A stretch of 64,000 nt of DNA, taken from positions 496,001-560,000 of the forward strand of contig NZ_CP033898.1 in assembly GCF_003814005.1 (NCBI RefSeq), in the 5' to 3' direction. The notes under the pieces are model-generated. The model was not told the DNA's origin. It made no database searches and saw nothing but the letters and a program-made list of their open reading frames with translations. Every line of letters starts with the position of its first letter. Within the stretch, counting starts at the first letter, position 1. Of this stretch, positions 26,009 to 34,326 are shown piece after piece. The position numbers and the translations under genes are program-made. The DNA is from Corynebacterium pseudopelargi. Its GTDB lineage: Bacteria > Actinomycetota > Actinomycetes > Mycobacteriales > Mycobacteriaceae.

Positions 26009-26365
26009 ATGAGCGATTACCCGTTTATCCATACCCGAAAGCCAACGCGCACGAACTCGCGGATCACCGCCCGCATGCGCAAGCGGATCATGTACCGCGC
26101 TAAGGGCATGTGTCAGATTCAAGGCGACGGCTGTACAGGCACGGCCACGCAAGTAGATCACATCGTTCCGTATGCCGAGGGAGGCCGCGAAACCTTAGCC
26201 AACCTCCAAGCGGTCTGTCATACCTGCCACGCCGCGAAGAGTGCCCTTGAAGCCAATCGTGGCCGGGCACGGCAAAGCAAGTACCGCCCCGCGCCCGGGC
26301 GGCCAGGGAGCCGAAACCGGCGCAAGACTAGCGACTCGTTCGGGTGGGACTGCCCAACATGGTGA
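26009..26365 (+). CDS. HNH endonuclease of the element
   Basis: A 118-residue HNH nuclease: CQIQGDGCTGTATQVDHI (zinc Cys pair and DH), then NLQAVCHTCHAAK (N and the second Cys pair with the final H). The basic tail (RGRARQSKYRPAPGRPGSRN) should bind DNA. HNH proteins next to capsid and terminase genes help terminases cut at cos sites in several phages, and one is retained in cos-type PICIs. So a packaging role is likely even though no terminase is here. The ATG at 26009 is preferred; an earlier in-frame ATG at 25880 would read through the hairpin. Confidence 0.85.
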   Translation: MSDYPFIHTRKPTRTNSRITARMRKRIMYRAKGMCQIQGDGCTGTATQVDHIVPYAEGGRETLANLQAVCHTCHAAKSALEANRGRARQSKYRPAPGRPGSRNRRKTSDSFGWDCPTW

Positions 26366-26624
26366 CGCCGGGGGAGGGGAAGCCCCTCCCCGCGCCGCGA
26401 GAAGCACTAACGGCATAGGGGCTCACACTAGGTACGGGTTCCACCTTTTTCCCTGTTCACGCCCTAAAAATGCCCCTTAAGCCCCCTTGCTTACCGCCAT
26501 GACCTGCACCAACAAAACCGGCGTGACCACGCGGAAAACAGCCGTAACGCGCCGATATAAAAGGTGTAATTTCCCCCCTGGTAAAACAATGTCTTTCGTA
26601 ACGCAAAAATGATACCCTAGAATC
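26366..26624. other. intergenic region before the prim-pol gene
   Basis: It is less GC-rich than the element's genes. GTAACGC occurs twice (near 26550 and 26598). AATGATACCCTAGAATC just before the ATG looks like a -10 box of a near-leaderless promoter. No gene is seen; a replication origin could lie here but no clear iterons are present. Confidence 0.4.
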
Positions 26625-27242
26625 ATGCAGACACGGTGTAAGCAATGCGGTGGATGGATCGACCTCCAACGCCCCGGGCGACCTGCTGATTACTGCTCCA
26701 ACGCATGCCGCCAAGCGGCCTACAGGGCACGCAAAAAGCTGGCACAATCACCCCGCGCCCAATTCCCGGCCGACTTGCTCGACCGCCCGCAATGGGCATG
26801 CTCGAACCGCAAACGCCCAATCACGCCAAGCGGACGCCCTGCAAGCTCTACCGACCCCGACACTTGGAACACCTACGCGGCTTGTACCGCGCCGGGCGCT
26901 GCTGGCAACGGGGTAGGCATGATGACCGGCCGGGGTGTGGTCTGTATCGACCTCGATCACTGCCTAGACAAACGTGGCCACCCGAACTATCACGCGCGCC
27001 GGGTACTAGCCGCCTGCAAGGGCGCATACGTCGAACGCTCCCAATCGGGCGACGGGTTGCATATTTGGGGCTACGGAGACCCCGGGAACCACCTCCAAGG
27101 CTCACTAGGGGGCAAAGCCACCGGCGCTATCTACCGGCGCGGCCAATTCATCGTTGTCACCGCCAACACCTACCAACCGGGGCGCGCCGTGGTACTCGAT
27201 CTCGACGCCGTAGCGGCCATTTTTAAGCGTGAACGGGGGTAA
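26625..27242 (+). CDS. prim-pol domain protein with N-terminal zinc finger
   Basis: A 205-residue protein. Residues about 5-35 form a treble-clef-like zinc finger (CKQCGGWIDL, then DYCSNACRQAAYRARK). The rest is a bifunctional primase-polymerase core: GVGMMTGRGVVCIDLDHCLD (metal-binding DxD), then VERSQSGDGLHIWGYG (SxxGxH-type active site) and IYRRGQFIVVTANTY. It is inferred to prime replication of the element, with the separate RepA-like ATPase as helicase. No C-terminal helicase domain is fused, unlike many phage prim-pols. The ATG at 26625 follows a promoter-like box closely. Confidence 0.82.
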   Translation: MQTRCKQCGGWIDLQRPGRPADYCSNACRQAAYRARKKLAQSPRAQFPADLLDRPQWACSNRKRPITPSGRPASSTDPDTWNTYAACTAPGAAGNGVGMMTGRGVVCIDLDHCLDKRGHPNYHARRVLAACKGAYVERSQSGDGLHIWGYGDPGNHLQGSLGGKATGAIYRRGQFIVVTANTYQPGRAVVLDLDAVAAIFKRERG

Positions 27243-27446
27243 AGAATGCACCCCGCTTACCTATACACACTTGCATTCTTGCACCCTTACACTTCTTCCC
27301 TGGTCACAGGCTTGCGTTGGGTGCTCCCTTTGCGCTCCCTTCCCGCCACCTTTGCTGCCCCCTTTACCCCCGCCCCGCATGATCGCCGGTTCTGTGCTAC
27401 GGAACAACCCGAGAAAAGGGCGTCGAAAAGCCCTTGAAAAATAACA
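27243..27446. other. right-end non-coding region of the element
   Basis: About 200 bp rich in pyrimidines (repeated CTTGC, CCCTT and CTTCC). No supported gene is seen. Confidence 0.4.
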
Positions 27447-27462
27447 GATGGGTTTCAGATGG
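27447..27462 (+). promoter_or_regulatory. candidate integrase arm-binding site (right)
   Basis: GATGGGTTTCAGATGG, the second copy of the 16-bp site at 18673. The unit AGATGG is itself doubled around GTTTC. Confidence 0.6.
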
Positions 27463-27478
27463 AATCAGACAAAAAAGA

Positions 27479-27515
27479 CCCCCGGCCAAAAAATGCAAAA
27501 CGCTTTGACCGGGGG
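27479..27515 (-). terminator. terminator of tRNA-Lys carried by the element
   Basis: CCCCCGG (27479-27485) pairs with CCGGGGG (27509-27515); on the minus strand it is followed by TCTTTTTTG. It replaces the terminator displaced to the left end, so the tRNA transcript is still closed after integration. Confidence 0.8.
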
Positions 27516-27520
27516 TTATT

Positions 27521-27557
27521 TGTGCGCCATCAGGGACTCGAACCCCGAACCCACTGA
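27521..27557. repeat. attR, 37-bp direct repeat within tRNA-Lys
   Basis: A perfect copy of 18528-18564, overlapping the 3' half of the intact tRNA-Lys gene. Confidence 0.95.
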
Positions 27558-27595
27558 TTAAGAGTCAGTTGCTCTACCAATTGAGCTAATGGCGC
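27523..27595 (-). tRNA. tRNA-Lys (anticodon CTT)
   Basis: A 73-nt tRNA. The acceptor GCGCCAT/ATGGCGC, the anticodon stem ACTGA/TCAGT with loop CTCTTAA (anticodon CTT) and the T loop TTCGAGT are intact; CCA is not encoded. Its 3' 35 nt belong to the integrated element's core. Confidence 0.97.
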
Positions 27596-28054
27596 ATCTT
27601 GTACAGATCGGCGTGCTAGCCGCGCTGTGCAACGAAGAAGAATATAACAACGCTGCCGTCTATTTGTAAAATCGCCTGCTTAACCCATGTTTTTCCTCTG
27701 CATTTTGGTGCTGGAATTTTTTCACCCTTAGCGGTGTTGATATAGCCACAAGATTTCAAAATAATTATCGCCCACCTGTTCGATTCTTTGAGGTATTGGA
27801 ATCGGGGGTGTGGTGTAAGGATGAGGCAGTCGAAAGCGAAAAAGGAGGCCGGTTGATATAGGCGCGCTAGGGTGTCCGCATCCTGCGATAAAGCTCTAAT
27901 GGAATAGTTTTTCTGCAGCTCAAAGCAGTTTCGGGTGAATATTTCTAGAAAATAACAATGTGCTAACGCTTCGCGCGAGGAGTGCATTGTTTTCGGTACT
28001 CGGGTTTACGATAGGAAACGCTGCGGTCAAGACCGCGCGAAGTGACAGCGAATA
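27596..28054. other. 460-bp region upstream of the L,D-transpeptidase gene
   Basis: Markedly AT-richer than its surroundings. A 123-codon frame on the minus strand (27616-27987) has a composition (many Cys, Phe, Ile) and lack of motifs that make a real gene doubtful. It may hold the ldt promoter and a decayed gene. Confidence 0.4.
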
Positions 28055-29257
28055 GTGAAGGCTTGTGTGGAAGTTGTGAAATTGCCAAATGCACGTGGTG
28101 GGCGAACCGCATTTTTAAAGGTGGTAGGTGCAGTCGGTGCTGCTCTACTGCTCGCATCGTGCACCATCGGTACTAACGATGAGGCCCAAGAGCAACAGCA
28201 GGAAGTAGAAAAGCAACATCCTCCTGTGGTGAGCGTGAAAGACGACGCCGAAGACGTCAGCCCCATTAAGCCCGTTGAGGTGAAATCCGAGGGTGATGGC
28301 CTTGAAAAGGTCACCATGACCAACGAAGAGGGCAAGAAGGTCAAAGGCAAGATGTCTGGTGACGATGAAAGCTGGAGCACCGACGAGGTGCTCGGCTACG
28401 GGCGCACCTACACCATCGAGGCAAAGGATAAGAACGGCAAGACCACCAAATCTTCCTTCACCACTATCGCCCCGGCCTATACCGCCTACGGTGCGCTATC
28501 TCCGATCGAAGGTTCGGAAGTTGGCGTGGGCCAAACCATCGCTGTTCGTTTCCCCTATGCCATTGAAGATCGCAAAGCGGCGCAAGATGCCGTCACGGTG
28601 AGCGCTGAACCGGCCGTAGAAGGCGCCTGGTACTGGCTGAGCCCCTATGAGATGCGTTGGCGCCCAGAGAACTACTGGGAGCCTGGCACCAAGGTCAAGG
28701 TAGACGCCAAACTCTACGGCAAGAACCTAGGTGGCGGCGTCTATGGTGAGGCCGATAATTCCACCGAGTTCACCATCGGTAATCGCGTCGAGGCAGTGGC
28801 AGATGACAACACCAAGACGATGAACGTCTATAACAATGGCGAATTGGTAAAGTCCATCCCCATTTCCATGGGTTCGGATCAGTGGCCAACGCCGAATGGC
28901 GTGTACATCATTGGCGATAAAAACCCGACCATGATCATGGACTCTGAAACCTATGGTCTTGCCCATTCCAATGGTGGGTATCGCCTCACGGTGAATTACG
29001 CAACGCAAATGTCCTATTCGGGCATCTATGTGCACGCCGCACCCTGGTCCGTGTGGGCGCAAGGCAGCCAGAACACCTCTCATGGCTGCATCAACGTCAC
29101 CACCGAATACGCCAAATGGTTCCAGGATTACGTCAAGCGCGGCGATATCGTCACCGTGAAAAACACCATCGGCGGCGTACTCAACGGCGCAGACGGGCTC
29201 GGCGACTGGAACATCGACTGGGGTACCTGGAAGAAGGGCAACGCCGACCAAGGCTAA
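28055..29257 (+). CDS. L,D-transpeptidase lipoprotein (LdtMt2/LdtB-like)
   Basis: A 400-residue cell-wall enzyme that forms 3-3 cross-links in peptidoglycan. A lipoprotein signal ends LLLASC (cysteine near residue 34). Two Ig-like domains follow (about 60-250), then the YkuD catalytic domain with [15 protein letters not shown] (Cys about 345) and the substrate His in YVHAAPW. Mycobacterial LdtB (Rv2518c) lies in the same region. The start is uncertain: GTG codons at 28055, 28067 and 28076 are in frame; the middle one has GAAGG 5 nt upstream. All keep the signal peptide. Confidence 0.94.
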   Translation: MKACVEVVKLPNARGGRTAFLKVVGAVGAALLLASCTIGTNDEAQEQQQEVEKQHPPVVSVKDDAEDVSPIKPVEVKSEGDGLEKVTMTNEEGKKVKGKMSGDDESWSTDEVLGYGRTYTIEAKDKNGKTTKSSFTTIAPAYTAYGALSPIEGSEVGVGQTIAVRFPYAIEDRKAAQDAVTVSAEPAVEGAWYWLSPYEMRWRPENYWEPGTKVKVDAKLYGKNLGGGVYGEADNSTEFTIGNRVEAVADDNTKTMNVYNNGELVKSIPISMGSDQWPTPNGVYIIGDKNPTMIMDSETYGLAHSNGGYRLTVNYATQMSYSGIYVHAAPWSVWAQGSQNTSHGCINVTTEYAKWFQDYVKRGDIVTVKNTIGGVLNGADGLGDWNIDWGTWKKGNADQG

Positions 29258-29290
29258 ACACAGCACACGGCAAAATAGCCAGCAAGCAAA

Positions 29291-29323
29291 AAAGGGTGGA
29301 ACCGATGCACGGTTCCACCCTTT
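29291..29323 (+). terminator. terminator after ldt
   Basis: A perfect 13-bp stem, AAAGGGTGGAACC / GGTTCCACCCTTT, with a 7-nt loop. Confidence 0.9.
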
Positions 29324-29526
29324 GCCTTTTCATCCACGGCCCCGGCCAAACACACGGCCCCTGCCAAAGCCCCCCCCCATGAGACGCGCCACCGGGAAAA
29401 ACACGGCACAGGAAAGCACAGAACAAGAAAGCCAGGAGCCTCAGGCAAGCTGAACCAGCCAAGACCAAAGAGAGAAGAAAACAAAAAGAAGGGCTGAAAG
29501 TTAAACTTTCAGCCCTTCATCTTAGG

Positions 29527-29600
29527 GGTGGCTGACGGGACTCGAACCCGCGACACCCAGGATCACAACCTGGTGCTCTACCAGCTGAACTACAGCCACC
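29527..29600 (-). tRNA. tRNA-His (anticodon GTG)
   Basis: A 74-nt tRNA with the extra G(-1):C73 pair typical of tRNA-His. The anticodon stem CCAGG/CCTGG encloses TTGTGAT (anticodon GTG). The T loop is TTCGAGT. CCA is not encoded. Confidence 0.97.
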
Positions 29601-29650
29601 ATTGCTGCTGTAAAAAGCAGCGATAGCAATACTAACGCATCGCCTGAACT

Positions 29651-30280
29651 TTACAAAAACTGCTGGTAACAGGCGGTACTCTCTTCGGCTGCCTGTGCTG
29701 CTTCCTCGCTTGTGGCATCAAGGCGAAACAGGCTGCGGCGGTAATAATCTAACTCGCGCACAGATTCCACAATGTCGGCCAGGGCGCGGTGCGCCATGCC
29801 TTTTTCTGGCTGGCGGTGATACACCCTGGGTGCCCATCGCTTTGCCAGTTCCTTAATCGAAGAAACATCCACCATGCGATAGTGCAGGGCGGCATCAAGA
29901 CGCGGCATGTGTTCGCGGATGAAGGAACGGTCGGTGGCGATGGAATTGCCGGCTAGGGGAGCAGGCTGATCCTCTGGGCAGTACTTCGCAATGAGCTCAA
30001 GTACGGCATCTTCGGCCTCGGCGATGCTGATCGACGATGCTTTGATTTCCTCGGTGAGCCCAGAATCGTTATGCATGCGGGTGACAAAGTCATCCATCTG
30101 CGCGAGTTCTTCCTCGCTTGCGTGCACCACCAGATCCACGCCCGGCCCAAGAATATTCAGGTCCGCATCGGTGACAAGGGCTGCCACCTCCACGATGACG
30201 TGGCGCTGCGGATCAAGGCCAGTCATTTCCAGGTCGATCCACACCAGGCGGTTATCTTTGGGCGAAAGCGTTTCAGACAT
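29651..30280 (-). CDS. orn: oligoribonuclease
   Basis: A DEDDh 3'-5' exonuclease that degrades 2-5-nt RNAs and pGpG. It has 209 residues. D16 and E18 in [11 protein letters not shown], the second Asp in [11 protein letters not shown] and the final H-x(4)-D in MAHRALADI match the family. ATG 30280 is chosen: TAGGA lies 8 nt upstream, whereas GTG 30286 is only 2 nt from it. That ribosome site is part of the repeated AAAGTTAGGA palindrome. Orn next to the CmrA-type reductase is conserved in Corynebacteriales. Confidence 0.96.
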   Translation of the reverse strand: MSETLSPKDNRLVWIDLEMTGLDPQRHVIVEVAALVTDADLNILGPGVDLVVHASEEELAQMDDFVTRMHNDSGLTEEIKASSISIAEAEDAVLELIAKYCPEDQPAPLAGNSIATDRSFIREHMPRLDAALHYRMVDVSSIKELAKRWAPRVYHRQPEKGMAHRALADIVESVRELDYYRRSLFRLDATSEEAAQAAEESTACYQQFL

Positions 30281-30289
30281 ACTCACTAT

Positions 30290-30316
30290 CCTAACTTTTT
30301 GCCAAAGTTAGGAGAG
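30290..30316. repeat. AGTTAGGAG motif, inverted pair
   Basis: CCTAACTTT and AAAGTTAGGAGAG around TTGCC. On the minus strand it gives cmrA its stop codon (TAA) and orn its ribosome site, and can form a 9-bp hairpin between the two genes. Confidence 0.85.
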
Positions 30317-31108
30317 GTTGGAGTAGAACTTGCCCATCACCGGCGCGAGCACCGCCGTCGGCGCCACTGCAGAGATCGCATTCATCGCCTTAGATAGTGG
30401 CCCTGGTACAACGCGTCGTTTGTTTTTGGCAATGGCTTCGAGTGTTTCGCGTGAGCAGGATTCGTAGGTGGTCCAAAGGAAGTCGGGTACGACTTTGTCT
30501 ACTACTGATTGTTCTGCTTCGGGGATTTCTGCTTCGCGTACTGGCCCTGGGGCGAGCAGGGTGCAGTGCACGCCGGTGCCTTTGAGCTCGTAGTGCAGTG
30601 CTTCGGTGAAGGCGTTGACGCCTGCTTTGGTAAAGACGTAGGTGGCGTTGTTGGGGATGGGGACGTTGCCGGCGGCTGAGCCGACGTTGCAGATTGCGCC
30701 TTCTTTGCGCTTGAGCATTTGGGGTAGCACTGCGTGGGTGAGTTCGAAGACGGCGGTGGCGTTGAGTTCGAACTGGTTGGTTTCGTAGTCCCAGTCTTGA
30801 TCTTTGAATGGCCCAAAGCTTGCGATGCCTGCTGAGTTGATCAGGATATTGACTTCGGTGTTTGCTAGCTTTTCGACGAGCCCCTGCCGTTGCTTACTAT
30901 CTGCCAAGTCGCAGGGGTAGGCGATCGCATCCACGCCGTGGGCGGCGTGGAGTTCTTGTGCGAAGGTCTCGAGCATTGCTTTTCTGCGGGCAACGAGCAT
31001 GACGTTGTAGCCCATTCGTGCCAGATCTTTTGCCATGGCATAACCGATGCCTTGGCTGGCGCCGGTGATAACGGCGTAGGCGTTGATGCTTGGTTTGGGC
31101 AATGCCAT
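30308..31108 (-). CDS. cmrA: short-chain dehydrogenase, CmrA-like mycolate reductase
   Basis: A 266-residue SDR. The cofactor motif is VITGASQGIG (about 14-23), NSAGI is near 93, and the catalytic Ser (NVGSAAG) and Y-x-x-x-K (YVFTK) are near 145-162. Homologues beside orn (Rv2509, NCgl2385) reduce the 3-keto group in the last step of mycolic acid synthesis; the same location supports that role here. It uses products derived from the FAS-I acyl chains encoded upstream. It sits upstream of orn on the same strand, ending inside the inverted-repeat motif. Confidence 0.85.
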   Translation of the reverse strand: MALPKPSINAYAVITGASQGIGYAMAKDLARMGYNVMLVARRKAMLETFAQELHAAHGVDAIAYPCDLADSKQRQGLVEKLANTEVNILINSAGIASFGPFKDQDWDYETNQFELNATAVFELTHAVLPQMLKRKEGAICNVGSAAGNVPIPNNATYVFTKAGVNAFTEALHYELKGTGVHCTLLAPGPVREAEIPEAEQSVVDKVVPDFLWTTYESCSRETLEAIAKNKRRVVPGPLSKAMNAISAVAPTAVLAPVMGKFYSNLS

Positions 31109-31148
31109 GAAAGCTCCTTGATCAGCGGTTGTGACGGTGCCCTACATC

Positions 31149-31403
31149 CTAGTGCTTTGGGCCGGGGGCTTTGAGGGTGAGCGTGGTCAGCCCTCGTCCG
31201 CAGGTAGCGCCCTCATGGGAGCAATGCATGGCACAGCTCGTGCATGCGGAGCTATCGCGGCTGCTTGCTAAATATCCGCTATCGACCAGGTGGCCGAGCA
31301 CCGCGCTGATGGTGCTGCGAGATAGCCCGGTGGCGCGTTCAATTTCTGGTGCTGTGCGAGCACCTTCGCGCATTGCTTGGGTGACAGCCGACAGTGGCCC
31401 CAT
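31149..31403 (-). CDS. feoC: FeoC-like winged-helix protein
   Basis: An 84-residue protein with an HTH (RTAPEIERATGLSRSTISAV) followed by a cysteine cluster CTSCAMHCSHEGATC, the form of FeoC-like Fe-S or iron-sensing proteins that accompany FeoB. The ATG overlaps the TAA of feoB by one base, so translation is coupled. It probably modulates FeoB stability or transcription. Low conservation makes the name functional rather than strictly orthologous. Confidence 0.75.
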   Translation of the reverse strand: MGPLSAVTQAMREGARTAPEIERATGLSRSTISAVLGHLVDSGYLASSRDSSACTSCAMHCSHEGATCGRGLTTLTLKAPGPKH

Positions 31404-33349
31404 TAGAACCACACCTTAAGCAGGTGGAAGGTGGCCACGGCCAGTATCCAGGCAGAGGTCAACTGAATCACCATGCCAAAGAGCATCCACTTGGTGCCGA
31501 TTTCTCGTTTCTGTGCAGCAAGGGTGGCAACGCAGGGGGTGTAGGAGAGCAGGAAGATCATAAAGGCCCACACGGCCGCGATGGTGTGCCCGCCGGAGGC
31601 TTCTTTGAAATCTTGGCGCACTGCCTGCGCAAGAGGCGAGGAGGCTTGTTCGTTGGGGTCTTCGTCGGTGACGTCCTCAAGCTGATAGGTCTGTGCCCAG
31701 GAGGAGATCACTGCCTCTTTGGCTACAAAGCCTGTGAGCAAGGTGCCAGAAATTGACCAGGAGCCAAAGCCTGCGGGCTCAAATACGGGGGCGATGGTTT
31801 CAGAGACGCGGCCGTAGACGCTGTCTTGGGGCGGCAGGTCTTCGTCGGCAAAGCCATAGCCTCCAACCATCGGTGTGGATTGTAGGAGGAAGACCACCGT
31901 CACCGTGGCAACGATGATGCCGCCGGCGGTGTGCAGGAAGCCTTTGAGGCGCACCCACATCACCGAAAACGCCAAGCGCAGGCCGGGGAGTTGGTACACG
32001 GGGAGGTCGATGACCAAAGGCTCGGTGCCCATGCGCCGCCACAGGGTGTGCTTCATGCCCAGGCCCACCAAAATAACCAGGGCAATGGAAATCACGTACA
32101 TGGCAAACACCACGCTGCCTGCGTGATCCGGGAAGAAGGTGGTAGCCAGCATCACATACACCGTCAGGCGCGCTGAACAGGAAGTAAAGGGAATCAGTAA
32201 GGCGGTGAGCAAACGCTGGCGAGGCTGGCCTAGTACGCGGGTGGCCGAAATGGCTGGCACATTGCAGCCAAAACCCACAATCAAGGGGATAAAAGCTTTG
32301 CCGGGCAGGCCAATGGCCTTCATCAAACGGTCGGTGACCACCGCGGCACGCGACATATAGCCCGAATCCTCTAACACCGCGAGGATCAAAAACATCAGCG
32401 CCATCAGTGGTGCGAAAGTCAAGACCATGCCCACACCGCCGATGAGGCCATCGACGATCAGGCCGGTGAAAAATGGCTGCGATAGGCCAATGGTCTCAAG
32501 GAAGGAACGGGCGGCGTCGCTGACCGGGCCGCTAAAGAAGGATTCGAGGGAATCCTGCAGCGGGGCTGCCACCGTGGTGGTGATCTGAAAAACCAGCCAC
32601 ATGCAGGCCAAAAAGAGCAGCGGGCCAAACACTGGGTGCAAGGCTACGGCGTCAATCTTTTCCGTGGCGCTTCGTTTTTGCTGTTCTTTGGCATCCAGGG
32701 CTGCTGCTACGGCGGTTTCAACCCATGCAAAGCGGGCGTCGGCAAGCTCGAAGGTGTCTTGCAAGGAGGTTTCGCGCAAGGTGTGCTTTGGTTGCTCAAG
32801 GCGCTTGGCTACCGCCTTCTCAATGGCAGCCAAATTAGAGCGGCGGCGAGGATCCACGGCAAGCACCGGAACCCCGAGCATCTCGGCGAGCTTGTCTATA
32901 TCCGCCGTGCTGCCATAGCGGGCTGCAACATCGGCCTTGGTTACTACCACGACGATGCGATGATCTTGTTCTGCAAGCTGCGCCACCATATACAGGCTGC
33001 GGCTTAAAGCGGTGGCATCGACGGCCACCAACACCAGATCGGGGCGATCCTCCGGGGCACATTCCACTACCAATTCCCGGGTGAGCTCCTCATCGGGGCT
33101 GATCGGATCAAGGGAATAGGCTCCGGGAAAGTCGATCACATCATAGGTGCCGTCTTTGGTGCGCCAAGCGCCGCGGCTGACTTCGACGGTGGTGCCAGGC
33201 CAGTTACCCATTTTGGCTTTGGCGCCGGTGAGCCCATTAAAAAGCGTGGATTTACCCGCATTGGGCGCACCGACGAGGGCGATAATTGGTGCGCCTTTGG
33301 GTGCGGGGTTTGAACCGTGGCTTTCGCAATGGCAGGTGGAGGTGGACAT
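31403..33349 (-). CDS. feoB: ferrous iron transporter FeoB
   Basis: A 648-residue Fe(II) uptake permease. The N-terminal G domain has G1 GAPNAGKST (about 27-35), G3 DFPGAYSL and a G4-like VVTKAD in which Lys-x-Asp follows Thr instead of Asn. A membrane domain follows with two Gate-like repeats (GFGCNVPAISATR and VAKEAVISSWAQ) and a final TPCVATLAAQKRE. The N-terminus carries a Cys/His run (TCHCESHGSN), which might bind metal. It lies between feoA and feoC in an operon. Confidence 0.96.
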   Translation of the reverse strand: MSTSTCHCESHGSNPAPKGAPIIALVGAPNAGKSTLFNGLTGAKAKMGNWPGTTVEVSRGAWRTKDGTYDVIDFPGAYSLDPISPDEELTRELVVECAPEDRPDLVLVAVDATALSRSLYMVAQLAEQDHRIVVVVTKADVAARYGSTADIDKLAEMLGVPVLAVDPRRRSNLAAIEKAVAKRLEQPKHTLRETSLQDTFELADARFAWVETAVAAALDAKEQQKRSATEKIDAVALHPVFGPLLFLACMWLVFQITTTVAAPLQDSLESFFSGPVSDAARSFLETIGLSQPFFTGLIVDGLIGGVGMVLTFAPLMALMFLILAVLEDSGYMSRAAVVTDRLMKAIGLPGKAFIPLIVGFGCNVPAISATRVLGQPRQRLLTALLIPFTSCSARLTVYVMLATTFFPDHAGSVVFAMYVISIALVILVGLGMKHTLWRRMGTEPLVIDLPVYQLPGLRLAFSVMWVRLKGFLHTAGGIIVATVTVVFLLQSTPMVGGYGFADEDLPPQDSVYGRVSETIAPVFEPAGFGSWSISGTLLTGFVAKEAVISSWAQTYQLEDVTDEDPNEQASSPLAQAVRQDFKEASGGHTIAAVWAFMIFLLSYTPCVATLAAQKREIGTKWMLFGMVIQLTSAWILAVATFHLLKVWF

Positions 33350-33402
33350 GCTCGATCATCCCTTGTGAAAAGTAGGGCAGTAGTTGGGTCGGGGCGTGGG
33401 CT

Positions 33403-33750
33403 CTAGGCCACGTGCACAAGCATTTCGGCTGCGGTGGCGCCATCAATGGCGTAGCGGGTGGTGCCAATCTTGAGCACTCGGCCGCCTGCGCTGGTCTTTT
33501 GGCTAATGGTGACGTGCATGCCTGCGCGCAGCCCTAGCTCCGCTAAACGCCGCTGCGTTGCTTGAGAAAGCTTGTGCTGGGCAATGCTTGAGATTGTGCA
33601 GGTACGTCCGCAGGGAACTGCGTTGAGTGTGAAAGTTTCCGCTTCGCCCTGGCATGTTGGGCACGATTGGGTGTCGTCGATGCCATTGGTGCAACGTTGT
33701 TGGGCTTCGCGTGATGGACGCTGAAACGTCTTTGCGAGTGCTCCAAACAT
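33403..33750 (-). CDS. feoA: FeoA-domain protein with N-terminal Cys cluster
   Basis: A 115-residue protein. The SH3-like FeoA domain (AELGLRAGMHVTISQKTSAG, then GTTRYAIDGATAAEML) occupies the C-terminal 75 residues. It is preceded by a short extension with CPTCQG and CGRTC, which resembles a zinc- or iron-binding knuckle not present in most FeoA proteins. FeoA assists FeoB gating. ATG 33750 starts the gene. The iron operon is feoA-feoB-feoC. Confidence 0.85.
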   Translation of the reverse strand: MFGALAKTFQRPSREAQQRCTNGIDDTQSCPTCQGEAETFTLNAVPCGRTCTISSIAQHKLSQATQRRLAELGLRAGMHVTISQKTSAGGRVLKIGTTRYAIDGATAAEMLVHVA

Positions 33751-33809
33751 GACTGTGCTCCTTAGTTGGTGCGCTGTTTTTGGCACCATGTGGAAAACCC
33801 TGAGCTTAT

Positions 33810-33828
33810 TTAGGCTGGGCTACACTTG
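33810..33828 (-). promoter_or_regulatory. DtxR-like iron box upstream of feoA
   Basis: TTAGGCTGGGCTACACTTG agrees at 12 of 19 positions with the DtxR consensus as I remember it. A site 60 bp upstream of an Fe(II) uptake operon fits repression by iron-loaded DtxR. Confidence 0.45.
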
Positions 33829-34001
33829 CTTATGCTTTTGAGCCTACTAGGGCAGGCTTAGCTTTGTGAGTCGAGCCTTTGTGTGTTCAATCACCGCGTG
33901 GCATTGAGTACCGCGCGGCTTTGGGCATCGCGCGGCAGCGTTTTAGGCAACTGGCTGTTTTGAAGCCTTCCGATTCTCTGCGGTAGGATGCTGTGCGCAA
34001 T

Positions 34002-34075
34002 GCCTCCATAGCTCAGTGGATTAGAGCAGTCGGCTTCTACCCGATTGGTCGCGGGTTCGAATCCTGCTGGGGGCG
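34002..34075 (+). tRNA. tRNA-Arg (anticodon TCT)
   Basis: A 74-nt tRNA. The acceptor pairs GCCTCCA with TGGGGGC (one G-U), the anticodon stem GTCGG/CCGAT encloses CTTCTAC (anticodon TCT), and the T loop is TTCGAAT. CCA is not encoded. Confidence 0.93.
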
Positions 34076-34091
34076 CACATGAGAGGTATAT

Positions 34092-34119
34092 CCCCCGTGG
34101 CCTAAGGCGCGGGGGTTTT
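34092..34119 (+). terminator. terminator after tRNA-Arg
   Basis: CCCCCG / CGGGGG stem followed by TTTTC. Confidence 0.8.
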
Positions 34120-34326
34120 CTTCGCCTTGACATACCCCAAGCCGCGCTTTGGGCTTCTCGCATCGCAGCGCATCCCGTGTGCTCCTGCCGCGTCGCATTG
34201 TCTGCCGGGCTCGCAGGCCTTCAGCGCTCGCAGGCCTTCAGCGCGGCCAAAGCGGGCTGGAAGGCCTTAAAAAATCTCCCATGACCATGAGCAAACGCAG
34301 CGCTAGAGTACCCAAGGGTTAGGCTA

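Larger units (their letters stand above)
18528..27557. mobile_element. integrated phage satellite-like element at tRNA-Lys
   Basis: A 9.0-kb element bounded by perfect 37-bp repeats. The gene plan is int and an XRE repressor leftward, divergent from a small HTH (xis-like) gene, two hypotheticals, a RecA-fold ATPase, two zinc-ribbon paralogues, a scaffold-like protein, an HK97-type capsid protein, an HNH nuclease and a prim-pol rightward. Terminase, portal, protease, tail and lysis genes are absent. The divergent int/repressor switch, replication genes and a few packaging genes are the plan of PICIs and of the roughly 10-kb phiRv1/phiRv2 elements. The right end restores an intact tRNA-Lys. All frames look open, so it may be functional with a helper. 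Confidence 0.9.

Noticed and set aside
18528..27557. Complete prophage
   Set aside because: No terminase, portal, protease, tail, lysin or holin genes in 9 kb; satellite-like element fits better.
27616..27987. 123-codon minus-strand frame upstream of ldt
   Set aside because: No family resemblance and no ribosome site; AT-rich region leaves frames open. Kept only as a note on the gap.
33891..34163. 90-codon frame on the minus strand with PAGFEPATNRVEADCSNPLSYGG-like text
   Set aside because: It is the antisense reading of tRNA-Arg, a well-known false gene.
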